Assembly (NCBI GenBank): GCA_910577655.1
Contig: CAJTOW010000004.1
Span: 1 to 64,000, forward strand
Length of the DNA stretch: 64,000 nt
Direction: 5' to 3'
Source: an uncultured Lachnospiraceae bacterium
GTDB lineage: Bacteria; Bacillota; Clostridia; Lachnospirales; Lachnospiraceae
Shown one piece after another: positions 35,242 to 42,162 of the stretch. The notes under the pieces were generated by a model. That model saw nothing but the letters and a program-made list of their open reading frames with translations. It was not told where the DNA came from and did no database searches. Both the position numbers and the translations under genes were made by a program. How positions within the stretch are numbered: position 1 is the stretch's first letter; each line of letters begins with the position of its first letter.

Positions 35242-36003
35242 ATGGAACATACACAGACCAGCAAAGAATTTATACTGGATGAAGAATTTATCCGGCTGTT
35301 CCCGGACGTAGCCATCGGTGTGCTGGTGGCAGGCGGGATCAGGAAGGCAGAAGAAATAAGGGAGGAAGAGGCCGCAGAAATCCGGGCCTTTCTGGAGTCC
35401 GCAAACAGGGAAGCGAAGAAATTCCTCACCAGCGAGGTGATCTCAGAGAATAAGATTCCTGCCATATGGCGGGCCGCCTACAAGAAATTCCCCACAAAAA
35501 AGGGGGCACGCTGTTCTATCGAGGCGTTGCTGAAACGGGTCCTCCATGACAACCCGGTGTCCTCCATTGCCCCCACGGTGGATATCACTAACGGGATTTC
35601 CTTAAAGTATGGATTCCCCATTGGCGCGGAGAATATCGACGCCTTCTGCGGGGATCTGCACCTGGGAGTCATGAAAGGGGGCGAGGCCTTTCTGCCGCTG
35701 GGAGCGGATGAGACGGATCCGCCTCTGGCCGGGGAGGTGGCCTACTATGACGAAGAGGGCGTGGTCTGCCGCTGCTGGAACTGGCGGGACGGCCAGCGCA
35801 CAGCCGTCACAGATGATACGGTCAATGAGTTTATCATCATGGAATGTATTGAGCCGGAGCGTGTGGGAGAGCTTAAGGAAGCCATGGAAGAGCTGGCCGG
35901 ACTTTTGTCCCGGTATACGAAAGCAACCATCCAGGCCAGCGGGATCGTCACGGCCAGGGCGCCCAAGATGCTGATCTGCGGCAGCCCCCGGCAGACAGAA
36001 TAG
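35242..36003 (+). CDS. B3/B4 tRNA-binding domain protein (PheT-like fragment)
   Basis: A 253-residue protein of the stand-alone B3/B4 family, related to the B3/B4 domain of phenylalanyl-tRNA synthetase beta chain. Characteristic segments are YKKFPTKKGARCSIEALLKRVL, APTVDITNGISLKYGFPIGAENID and a C-terminal ATIQASGIVTARAP. Free-standing members are thought to edit or bind amino acids or tRNA, but their role is not settled. AAGGAGAAAGACGT precedes the ATG. It lies 79 bp after the TrpB-like gene on the same strand and could be co-transcribed. Confidence 0.88.
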   Translation: MEHTQTSKEFILDEEFIRLFPDVAIGVLVAGGIRKAEEIREEEAAEIRAFLESANREAKKFLTSEVISENKIPAIWRAAYKKFPTKKGARCSIEALLKRVLHDNPVSSIAPTVDITNGISLKYGFPIGAENIDAFCGDLHLGVMKGGEAFLPLGADETDPPLAGEVAYYDEEGVVCRCWNWRDGQRTAVTDDTVNEFIIMECIEPERVGELKEAMEELAGLLSRYTKATIQASGIVTARAPKMLICGSPRQTE

Positions 36004-36040
36004 GCAGGAGGATGCTGCCTGGGAGTAGCATTAAGAAGGC

Positions 36041-36069
36041 AAAAGTTCAGGGGGATCTGAACTGTTACT
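36041..36069. repeat. Degenerate palindromic repeat (AGTTCAG family)
   Basis: The left arm AAAAGTTCA is shortened; the right arm TGAACTGTTAC is intact. It sits just before the terminator at 36071. Confidence 0.7.
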
Positions 36070-36070
36070 T

Positions 36071-36120
36071 AAAAAGAGAATACCCGGAAGGATGTATCGG
36101 ATTCCGGGTATTCTCTTTTT
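36071..36120. terminator. Strong bidirectional terminator
   Basis: A perfect 19-bp stem, AAAAAGAGAATACCCGGAA (36071-36089) with TTCCGGGTATTCTCTTTTT (36102-36120), and a 12-base loop. T-runs are present on both strands. Confidence 0.9.
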
Positions 36121-36193
36121 CAGGTTTGTGATATACTTATGAACATCTGGGGAGGTATTTTCATGCTTCGCGCGAATAAAATCCAGTCCCATT

Positions 36194-36358
36194 CTAGAGT
36201 GTGTCTGAAAATTGCTTTCCGGTAGCTGTGCGCTCCACTTTGTGGGGATTTGGCCCAAATGAACGCGGCGTAGTGGGCTACGTTAAGTGAATTTGGGCCA
36301 AATATACCGCGAAGTGGGGCGTGCAGATGCCGGGAATGAATTTTCAGACACGCTCTAG
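36194..36358. repeat. Inverted-repeat element, CTAGAGCGTGTCTG family (165 bp)
   Basis: Ends CTAGAGTGTGTCTGAAAATT and AATTTTCAGACACGCTCTAG are near-perfect inverted repeats. Inside, CCACTTTGTGG / GATTTGGCCCAAAT and matching inverted segments (ATTTGGGCCAAAT, CGAAGTGGGGCG) allow a long snap-back fold. It is non-coding and of MITE size. Confidence 0.85.
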
Positions 36359-36426
36359 GTGAACAAGGTATATTTCAGCCCTGTTCAGAGGATTCTATCT
36401 ACTATGACAAGAAAGCAGGATGCGTT

Positions 36427-37290
36427 ATGGCAAACCGTGAGAAAAAAATCCGAATTGTGTTACTGGATCTGTTATATGATGTAATAGGAAGCATCAGCTA
36501 TGCAGTCGGTCTCTACACCTTTGCGAAGATGGCCGGCTTCGCGCCGGGAGGGCTGTCAGGTCTGGCATTGATTGCGAATCACTTGTGGGGGCTGCCCATC
36601 GGCGTCACTACGCTGGTACTTAACATTCCCATCATTCTGGTCAGCTGCCGGATCCTGGGAAAGGTTTTTTTGCTGAAATCCTTAAAGTCCATGGTGATCA
36701 GCACAATATTTCTGGATGTGGTCTTTCCTTATACACCGGCCTATACAGGGTCTCCGCTTATGGCAGCGCTGTATTCAGGAGTATTTCTGGGGGCCGGACT
36801 GGCATTGTTCTACATGCGCGGGTCCTCCACTGGGGGGACGGATTTCCTTACCATGTCCATCCGGGCCCGGTATCCTTACCTGTCCCTGGGAGCAGTGACT
36901 ATGGGGATCGATCTGCTGGTGATCAGTCTGGGCGGTGTGGTATTCGGTAATGTGGACGCGGCCCTTTACGGTCTTGTGGCTACCTTTGTCACTTCTACCG
37001 TTATTGATAAAATCATGTATGGTCTGGATGCGGGAAAGCTTTTGATCATTATCACCAATCACGGCCAGCTGGTAGCAGACCGGATCGGTGAGGTCACGGG
37101 GCGGGGCTCTACAGCTATCCGGGCCCGGGGAACCTACACAAAGCAGAACCGGGACGTGATCCTTTGCGCCTGCTCCCGTTCCCAGTCCTACACGGTGAAA
37201 AATGCGGTTCATGAGATTGACAGCACGGCATTTGTAATGCTGGTGGAGACCAGTCAGGTATTTGGAGAGGGATTTATTGAGGGAGAATGA
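36427..37290 (+). CDS. YitT family membrane protein (DUF161/DUF2179)
   Basis: A 287-residue protein with about five N-terminal membrane segments (YDVIGSISYAVGLYTFAK, GGLSGLALIANHLWGLPIG, LLKSLKSMVISTIFLD, SPLMAALYSGVFLGAGLALFY) and a cytoplasmic DUF2179 C-terminal domain (GRGSTAIRARGTYTKQNRDVILCACSRSQ). GGSTGGTDFL is the family's conserved motif. Its function is unknown; DUF2179 has a PII-like fold in solved relatives. It appears to be monocistronic after the strong terminator upstream. Confidence 0.92.
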   Translation: MANREKKIRIVLLDLLYDVIGSISYAVGLYTFAKMAGFAPGGLSGLALIANHLWGLPIGVTTLVLNIPIILVSCRILGKVFLLKSLKSMVISTIFLDVVFPYTPAYTGSPLMAALYSGVFLGAGLALFYMRGSSTGGTDFLTMSIRARYPYLSLGAVTMGIDLLVISLGGVVFGNVDAALYGLVATFVTSTVIDKIMYGLDAGKLLIIITNHGQLVADRIGEVTGRGSTAIRARGTYTKQNRDVILCACSRSQSYTVKNAVHEIDSTAFVMLVETSQVFGEGFIEGE

Positions 37291-37440
37291 GCAGGCGCTG
37301 TAGTATGTGGAAGCATGGCTGGAATCTGGCCGCACAGGGATGTATCTGTGATGAATCAAAAAACGTGACACGGCGGCTGTTCGGATCATCTGAATGGCTG
37401 CACAGTATGATAATCAAATCTGGGCTATGGAGGGATAGGA

Positions 37441-38418
37441 ATGTGCACTGCAATCACCTATAAAACAAAGGATCACTATTTTGGGCGGAATCTGGATATG
37501 GACTACACATACCATGAGATGGTGACCATTACGCCGCGGTATTACCCGTTTCATTTCCGGAAAATGGGGACCCAGCTGCAGCATTATGCCATGATCGGTA
37601 TTGCGTATATTGTGGATGATTATCCGCTTTATTATGATGCGGTCAATGAGATGGGGCTGGGGATCGCAGGGCTGCTTTTTCCCCAGAATGCCCATTACAA
37701 GGAGGAGGATTCAGACAAGGACAATGTGCCGCCCTTTGAATTTATTCCCTGGATCCTGGGACAATGTGCTACGGTGGAGGAGGCCAGAAAAAAGCTGGAG
37801 CGGATCCGGTTCCTGGATCTGAAATTTAAGGAGAACCTTCCGCAGTCCCATCTTCACTGGATGATCTCAGACCGGGAAAGCTCCATTACAGTGGAGGCTC
37901 TGGAGGAAGGGGTGAAGGTGTATGACAATCCGGCAGGTGTCATGACCAATAATCCGGCCTTTGATATCCAGCTGTTTAATCTTAATAATTACATGCGGCT
38001 TTCCACTGAGAAGCCTCAGAACCAGTTTTGTGCCAATCTTCCCCTGGAGGCCTACTGCGTGGGGATGGGGGCCATGGGGCTGCCGGGGGATATGTCCTCC
38101 ATGTCCCGGTTTGTAAAGGCTGCATTTACAAAGTTCAATTCTGTGTCGGACTCTTCGGAGTCGGCCAGTATCAGCCAGTTCTTCCATATTCTCCGGTCAG
38201 TGGAACTGCCCCGGGGCTGTGTGCAGGTGGGGGCAAACCGGTATGAGATCACCGAGTATTCCAGCTGCTGCAATGTGGATAAGGGAATCTACTACTATAC
38301 CACCTATGAGAACTGCCAGATCACGGGGGTGGATATGTATAAGGAAGATATTGATGGAAACAGGCTGATCACCTATCCCCTGCTCAAGGGACAGAGGGTG
38401 CAGATGCAGAATGGATAG
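37441..38418 (+). CDS. Choloylglycine hydrolase family (bile salt hydrolase / penicillin V acylase-like)
   Basis: A 325-residue N-terminal nucleophile hydrolase. The protein starts MCTAITYKTKDHYFGRNLDMDY, so after Met removal Cys2 is the nucleophile; Arg16 and Asp19 match the conserved pair. VMTNNPAFDIQLFNLNNY supplies the Asn region, and GLPGDMSSMSRFVKAAF carries the conserved Arg typical of bile salt hydrolases. It would split the amide bond of glycine- or taurine-conjugated bile acids. No signal peptide is present, as usual for gram-positive members. GGAGGGATAGGA precedes the ATG. Acylase specificity cannot be excluded from sequence. Confidence 0.92.
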   Translation: MCTAITYKTKDHYFGRNLDMDYTYHEMVTITPRYYPFHFRKMGTQLQHYAMIGIAYIVDDYPLYYDAVNEMGLGIAGLLFPQNAHYKEEDSDKDNVPPFEFIPWILGQCATVEEARKKLERIRFLDLKFKENLPQSHLHWMISDRESSITVEALEEGVKVYDNPAGVMTNNPAFDIQLFNLNNYMRLSTEKPQNQFCANLPLEAYCVGMGAMGLPGDMSSMSRFVKAAFTKFNSVSDSSESASISQFFHILRSVELPRGCVQVGANRYEITEYSSCCNVDKGIYYYTTYENCQITGVDMYKEDIDGNRLITYPLLKGQRVQMQNG

Positions 38419-38439
38419 ATAACCGATTTGCCACCTGCC

Positions 38440-38450
38440 TGAACTGTTAC
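38440..38450. repeat. Single palindromic-repeat arm
   Basis: A solitary TGAACTGTTAC-type right arm occurs 22 bases after the hydrolase stop, followed by a decayed GTGTTAC. No left arm is present. Confidence 0.5.
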
Positions 38451-38479
38451 TGAAGTGTTACTATTTGACAGAAAAGCTC

Positions 38480-38510
38480 TTGACTCTGACCCAGGGGCAG
38501 GATGTATATT
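38480..38510 (+). promoter_or_regulatory. MerR-type promoter with 19-bp spacer
   Basis: TTGACT (38480-38485) and TATATT (38505-38510) are separated by 19 bp. The spacer holds a dyad-like CTCTGACCC / GGGGCAGGA, as in promoters bound and twisted by MerR proteins. It precedes the MerR-family gene at 38594, so autoregulation is likely. Confidence 0.65.
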
Positions 38511-38593
38511 GGGGAATGTAACCGGCGTGCAGGATGTCCCGCCTGACCCATGGGAAGTAACCAGGAAACGGATACCAGAAAGAGGAGAGAAGG

Positions 38594-39394
38594 ATGCTTA
38601 CAATCGGACAGATGTCAAAGGCCTGCAGTGTCACGGTAAAGACACTGCATCATTATGATAAGATCGGTCTTTTAAAGGCCAGCGAGGTGGATGAATTCAC
38701 CGGATACCGTTATTATTCGGAGGATCAGATCAGTACCATGCTGCTGATTGACCGTTACAAGCGTTATGGTTTTTCCCTTTCAGATATCCAGGATCTGCTG
38801 AAACAGACGGATCCGCGGGAGCTGCGAAGACAGCTGAAATTCCAGAGGATCCGTCTGGAGAGACAGAGGGAGTACATCTCGGTGACCATGGGAGAGATTG
38901 ACCGCCATATGGAAGAATTTGAAAGGACAGGTGATATTATGAGTTATCAGAACCAGTATCAGGTTATTGTGAAGGAGTCAGAGCGGCTGGTCCTTGCCAC
39001 GGCAAGGAATACCATGTCAGTGGATGAGTTTGGACACTATTATGGAGGTATTTATGAACGGATCGCAAAGACCCATCTGACCCCCAGCGGTGTGACTCTG
39101 GCCATCTACCATGACGATGAGTTTGATCCGGCTGCCAGTGATATTGAGCTTGGAGTTGAGATTCTGGAGGAGGATAAGGCAGACAGGATCCTGGAGCCGG
39201 TGCAGTGCGCGGTGACCATGCATAAGGGGCCTTATTCCTCCCTGCCCGATGCCTACGGAAAGGTGGTGGCCTGGATGAAAGCGGAGGGCTGGCAGATCGC
39301 CGGATGCCCCTTTGAGATCTATAGGAAGACCGGCTTTGACAAGCTGCCGCCGGAGGAGTGGGAGACAGAGATATTCTTTCCGGTAAAGAGGTAA
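38594..39394 (+). CDS. MerR family regulator with GyrI-like effector domain
   Basis: A 266-residue regulator. The N-terminal MerR winged helix (MLTIGQMSKACSVTVKTLHHYDKIGLLKASEVDEFTGYRYY) is followed by a helical dimerisation region (about 75-120) and a C-terminal GyrI/BmrR-like ligand-binding domain. This is the layout of multidrug-sensing BmrR/BltR-type activators. GAGGAGAGAAGG precedes the ATG. The TAA stop (39392-39394) is inside the arm of a palindromic repeat. No efflux pump gene is adjacent, so only self-regulation is suggested by the sequence. Confidence 0.92.
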   Translation: MLTIGQMSKACSVTVKTLHHYDKIGLLKASEVDEFTGYRYYSEDQISTMLLIDRYKRYGFSLSDIQDLLKQTDPRELRRQLKFQRIRLERQREYISVTMGEIDRHMEEFERTGDIMSYQNQYQVIVKESERLVLATARNTMSVDEFGHYYGGIYERIAKTHLTPSGVTLAIYHDDEFDPAASDIELGVEILEEDKADRILEPVQCAVTMHKGPYSSLPDAYGKVVAWMKAEGWQIAGCPFEIYRKTGFDKLPPEEWETEIFFPVKR

Positions 39395-39421
39395 CAGTTC
39401 AACGGGTGTCTGAACTGTTAC
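39391..39421. repeat. Palindromic repeat (GTAACAGTTCA family)
   Basis: Perfect arms GTAACAGTTCA and TGAACTGTTAC with 9 bases between. The stop codon of the MerR gene is its bases 2-4. Confidence 0.9.
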
Positions 39422-39450
39422 GCAAAGTATCTGCCAGACGGTTGGCCATA

Positions 39451-40380
39451 TCACCGGAAAATCTGGGACAAGGATGCCTCGGAAAAGAACCGCAGCACCA
39501 GATCGATAAAATACTGCTCTGCCTGGGAGAAGCGGGTCTCCTCCCGGAAGGCTACGCTCTGGTACCAGGTCTCTGCGGGGGAGAGGGAGAAAATGTGGAC
39601 ACCGTCGGAAGGAAGCACCTGATTCTCCATGAGGATGGAGGGGCCCAGGCCGTTCCGGACGAACTTGTAGGCCAGAGTGCTCATGCTGCATTCCACCAGA
39701 ATCCTGGGTTTAAAGCCTGCCAGACTGAAATGCTTGTCGGCAATGGCACGGATGTTGGTGTCCCGGTTCATCAGGACAAACATCTCATCCTTCAGAAGCC
39801 CTAAGTCCAGAGTGGCATAGGGCTTTCCCGGCGGGGCGGCATGGATGCCCAGGGGGTGGCCGGGAGGCAGCACCAGAACCACCTCGCAGGCGATGGCCGT
39901 GATATGCCTCAGATTGGTGGGGATGGAGCCGGTGCCCACTACAGCGAATTCGATATCGCTCTCTGCCACTCTTGTCTCCAGTTCTCGTACATTTCCCTCT
40001 TTCAGATTCAGGGTATAGTTGGGGTACTTCTGATGAAACTTAGGCAGTACGTCCGCCAGCATGGCATTGCCGATTCCATGGGTCACGCCGAGACTGATAC
40101 AGCCCACGTGATTGTCCCGGATATCCCCCAGCATTTTGTAGGTCTGTTTGCGGATGTCCAGGATCTGTCTGGCAGATTCGATATACATCCTGCCGGCATA
40201 GGTGGGAACCAGTTTTTTCGTATTGACATTTCTTTCAAATAATTTCAGCCCCAGATCCTGTTCCAGGTTCAGGAGGAAATGATTCAGCGCGGGCCTTGTC
40301 ACAAAAACCTTCTCGGCAGCATGGGACACGTTTCCCTCATCCGCGATAGCGACAATATATTCTAATTTTTTCAGATCCAT
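39451..40380 (-). CDS. LysR family transcriptional regulator
   Basis: A 309-residue LysR-type protein: winged helix at residues 1-60 (MDLKKLEYIVAIADEGNVSHAAEKVFVTRPALNHFLLNLEQDLG...), then the substrate-binding-like effector domain (GCISLGVTHGIGNAMLADVL). It is divergent from the amidohydrolase/TRAP operon, with 556 bp between the starts, and is the best candidate for its regulator. No clear ribosome binding site is seen beyond AAGGGGAAATT. The gene ends facing the MerR gene, with a palindromic repeat between. Confidence 0.92.
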   Translation of the reverse strand: MDLKKLEYIVAIADEGNVSHAAEKVFVTRPALNHFLLNLEQDLGLKLFERNVNTKKLVPTYAGRMYIESARQILDIRKQTYKMLGDIRDNHVGCISLGVTHGIGNAMLADVLPKFHQKYPNYTLNLKEGNVRELETRVAESDIEFAVVGTGSIPTNLRHITAIACEVVLVLPPGHPLGIHAAPPGKPYATLDLGLLKDEMFVLMNRDTNIRAIADKHFSLAGFKPRILVECSMSTLAYKFVRNGLGPSILMENQVLPSDGVHIFSLSPAETWYQSVAFREETRFSQAEQYFIDLVLRFFSEASLSQIFR

Positions 40381-40580
40381 AATTTCCCCTTGTATTAAAA
40401 TAAACTATAGCTGTAAATTTGATGCACATGTTTTGAAAAATAAAGATACTTTTATTTTCTATACTAATGAATTATACTAATTTCAACAGCAAAAATCAAC
40501 AAAGTTTGTCTGATATTATGCTTACAATTTACAACATGGTTATTATTCACGGCCAGTTTTTTCTTGGCCAGCGGATGTCA

Positions 40581-40779
40581 GCTCTGGAAAAAGGTTCCCC
40601 TGGATTGCATTTGCAGGAGCCTTAGAAACTCTTAGTTCGCAGGAATCTGCGTTAGGGGCAAAAATCCGCATGTCTGAGCGCAGCGAGTTCGTATTTTTGC
40701 CCCTGTTTTTAGCAGATTTCTGCAAGCTTAGAGTTTCTGGCTCCGAAACCCGCAATCCGGGGGAACCTTTTTCCAGAGC
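40581..40779. repeat. 200-bp snap-back inverted repeat
   Basis: GCTCTGGAAAAAGGTTCCCC at the left end pairs with GGGGAACCTTTTTCCAGAGC at the right. Internal arms also match: GGAGCC...GGCTCC, AGAAACTCTTAG with CTTAGAGTTTCT, and AGGGGCAAAAAT with ATTTTTGCCCCT. The whole element can fold as one long hairpin. Fragments of its end recur at 31211 and 45418. It lies in the LysR / amidohydrolase divergent region. Confidence 0.82.
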
Positions 40780-40936
40780 GTACCCCTCGGAATAACCACC
40801 CCGCGAACTGTTACCAATATGTGTAACCGCTCAGACAGGAGACTGATCATCCTTAACCGCTCCGGCGGCAGTCCAGCCTGGAAAAGCATGGTATCCCGGA
40901 CAGACTTACAAGATAACCGTACAGAAAGGAAGCTTT

Positions 40937-42145
40937 ATGCGCGCAGACCTACTTATCAAAAACGGTCATATCTATGACCCTGGTGGCGGAATCGACCATT
41001 ACGGAGACATCGCAGTGACTGGGAATAGAATCATATCGATCCATGCAGACCCCGGAACCCAGGCATGTCAGGTCATTGATGCCACCGGATGTCTGGTAGT
41101 ACCGGGACTTATTGACATTCACACACATGTGAGTCGGTTTGCCACCCATATCGGGCTGAATCCGGATATCGCCTGTATTCCTAACGGGGTCACGGCTGTG
41201 GTGGACTGCGGAAGCTCCGGGATATCCAATTTCCGGGCTGTGCTGCGGATCCTGCGGGACTTTGAGATCCGGTCAAGGCTGGTGCTGCATGTCAGCGCCG
41301 GAGGGCAGATGATGAGCACCCAGTTTGCGGAAAATACAGATCCGTCTGTCTGGAATACCAGATATTTTGAGGATGCCTTCCGGGAATATCCCGATGACCT
41401 GATCGGTTTGAAGATCCGCGCCAGCCGGGAAGTGCTGGGGGCTTATGGGATGAAGCCGGTGAAGGAGGCCGTGGGGCTGGCAGAACATCTGGGCACCCGG
41501 CTCTTTGTACACGCTACAGACTGTCTGTGCACCATGAAGGAACTGGCTGCCATGCTGCGGCCTGGAGATGTCCTCTGCCATATTTATCATGGAGATGGGA
41601 ATACTCTCTTAAGAGAGGGCCTGGTGGCAGACAGTATTTATAAGGCCCAGAAGCAGGGGCTTATTCTGGATGTGGCCCAGGGCCAGGGGAATTTCTCTAT
41701 TCCTCTGGCCGCAGAGTGTATCCGTCAGGGCCTGTTCCCGGACACCATCAGTACAGATTTGAATATTCCCAACTGGGACAGCCCTCTGGTGTTCAGCCTT
41801 CTCATGACCATGAGCAAGTTTCTGGCCCTGGGACTCCCTCTGGAGGAGGTGATCCGGGCAGTGACCTGCCGGCCTGCCGCTGTCATGGGAATGGAAGGAG
41901 AGCTTGGAACCCTGAAGGAAGGTACCACCGCAGACATTTCCGTATTGCAGCTGGCGGAAAAACAGACCATGTTCCGGGACAAGTACGGGAACCAGATCAT
42001 TGCGGAGAAGAAATTCATGCCGCTGGCCACTGTGATCAGCGGCAGGATGCAGTACCAGTCCAGCGATACGCTCTGCTGGGACGGGAAGACCCCGGAGGCA
42101 GCTTCTGATGATGGAATTTCACACCCACATGGATTTACCATATGA
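40937..42145 (+). CDS. Amidohydrolase / deacetylase family metallohydrolase (EF_0837-like)
   Basis: A 402-residue amidohydrolase-superfamily enzyme. The start of the barrel GLIDIHTHVSRF carries the HxH metal motif, a lysine region GLKIRAS could be the carboxylated bridging Lys, His residues follow in LFVHATD and CHIYHGDG, and the late Asp lies in TISTDLNIPN. This pattern is that of the EF_0837/dihydroorotase-like group, thought to act on N-acyl or cyclic amides. GAAAGGAAGCTTT precedes the ATG. It is the first gene of an operon with a TAXI-TRAP transporter, which likely imports the substrate. Confidence 0.88.
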   Translation: MRADLLIKNGHIYDPGGGIDHYGDIAVTGNRIISIHADPGTQACQVIDATGCLVVPGLIDIHTHVSRFATHIGLNPDIACIPNGVTAVVDCGSSGISNFRAVLRILRDFEIRSRLVLHVSAGGQMMSTQFAENTDPSVWNTRYFEDAFREYPDDLIGLKIRASREVLGAYGMKPVKEAVGLAEHLGTRLFVHATDCLCTMKELAAMLRPGDVLCHIYHGDGNTLLREGLVADSIYKAQKQGLILDVAQGQGNFSIPLAAECIRQGLFPDTISTDLNIPNWDSPLVFSLLMTMSKFLALGLPLEEVIRAVTCRPAAVMGMEGELGTLKEGTTADISVLQLAEKQTMFRDKYGNQIIAEKKFMPLATVISGRMQYQSSDTLCWDGKTPEAASDDGISHPHGFTI

Positions 42146-42162
42146 GACAGGAGGTATATTAC

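Noticed and set aside
40543..40755. 70-codon minus-strand frame
   Set aside because: It lies wholly in the 200-bp snap-back repeat and has no homology or start signal.
42142..42162. Earlier ATG for the TRAP permease
   Set aside because: It overlaps the stop of the amidohydrolase and lacks a ribosome binding site; ATG at 42163 has AGGAGG 8 bases upstream.
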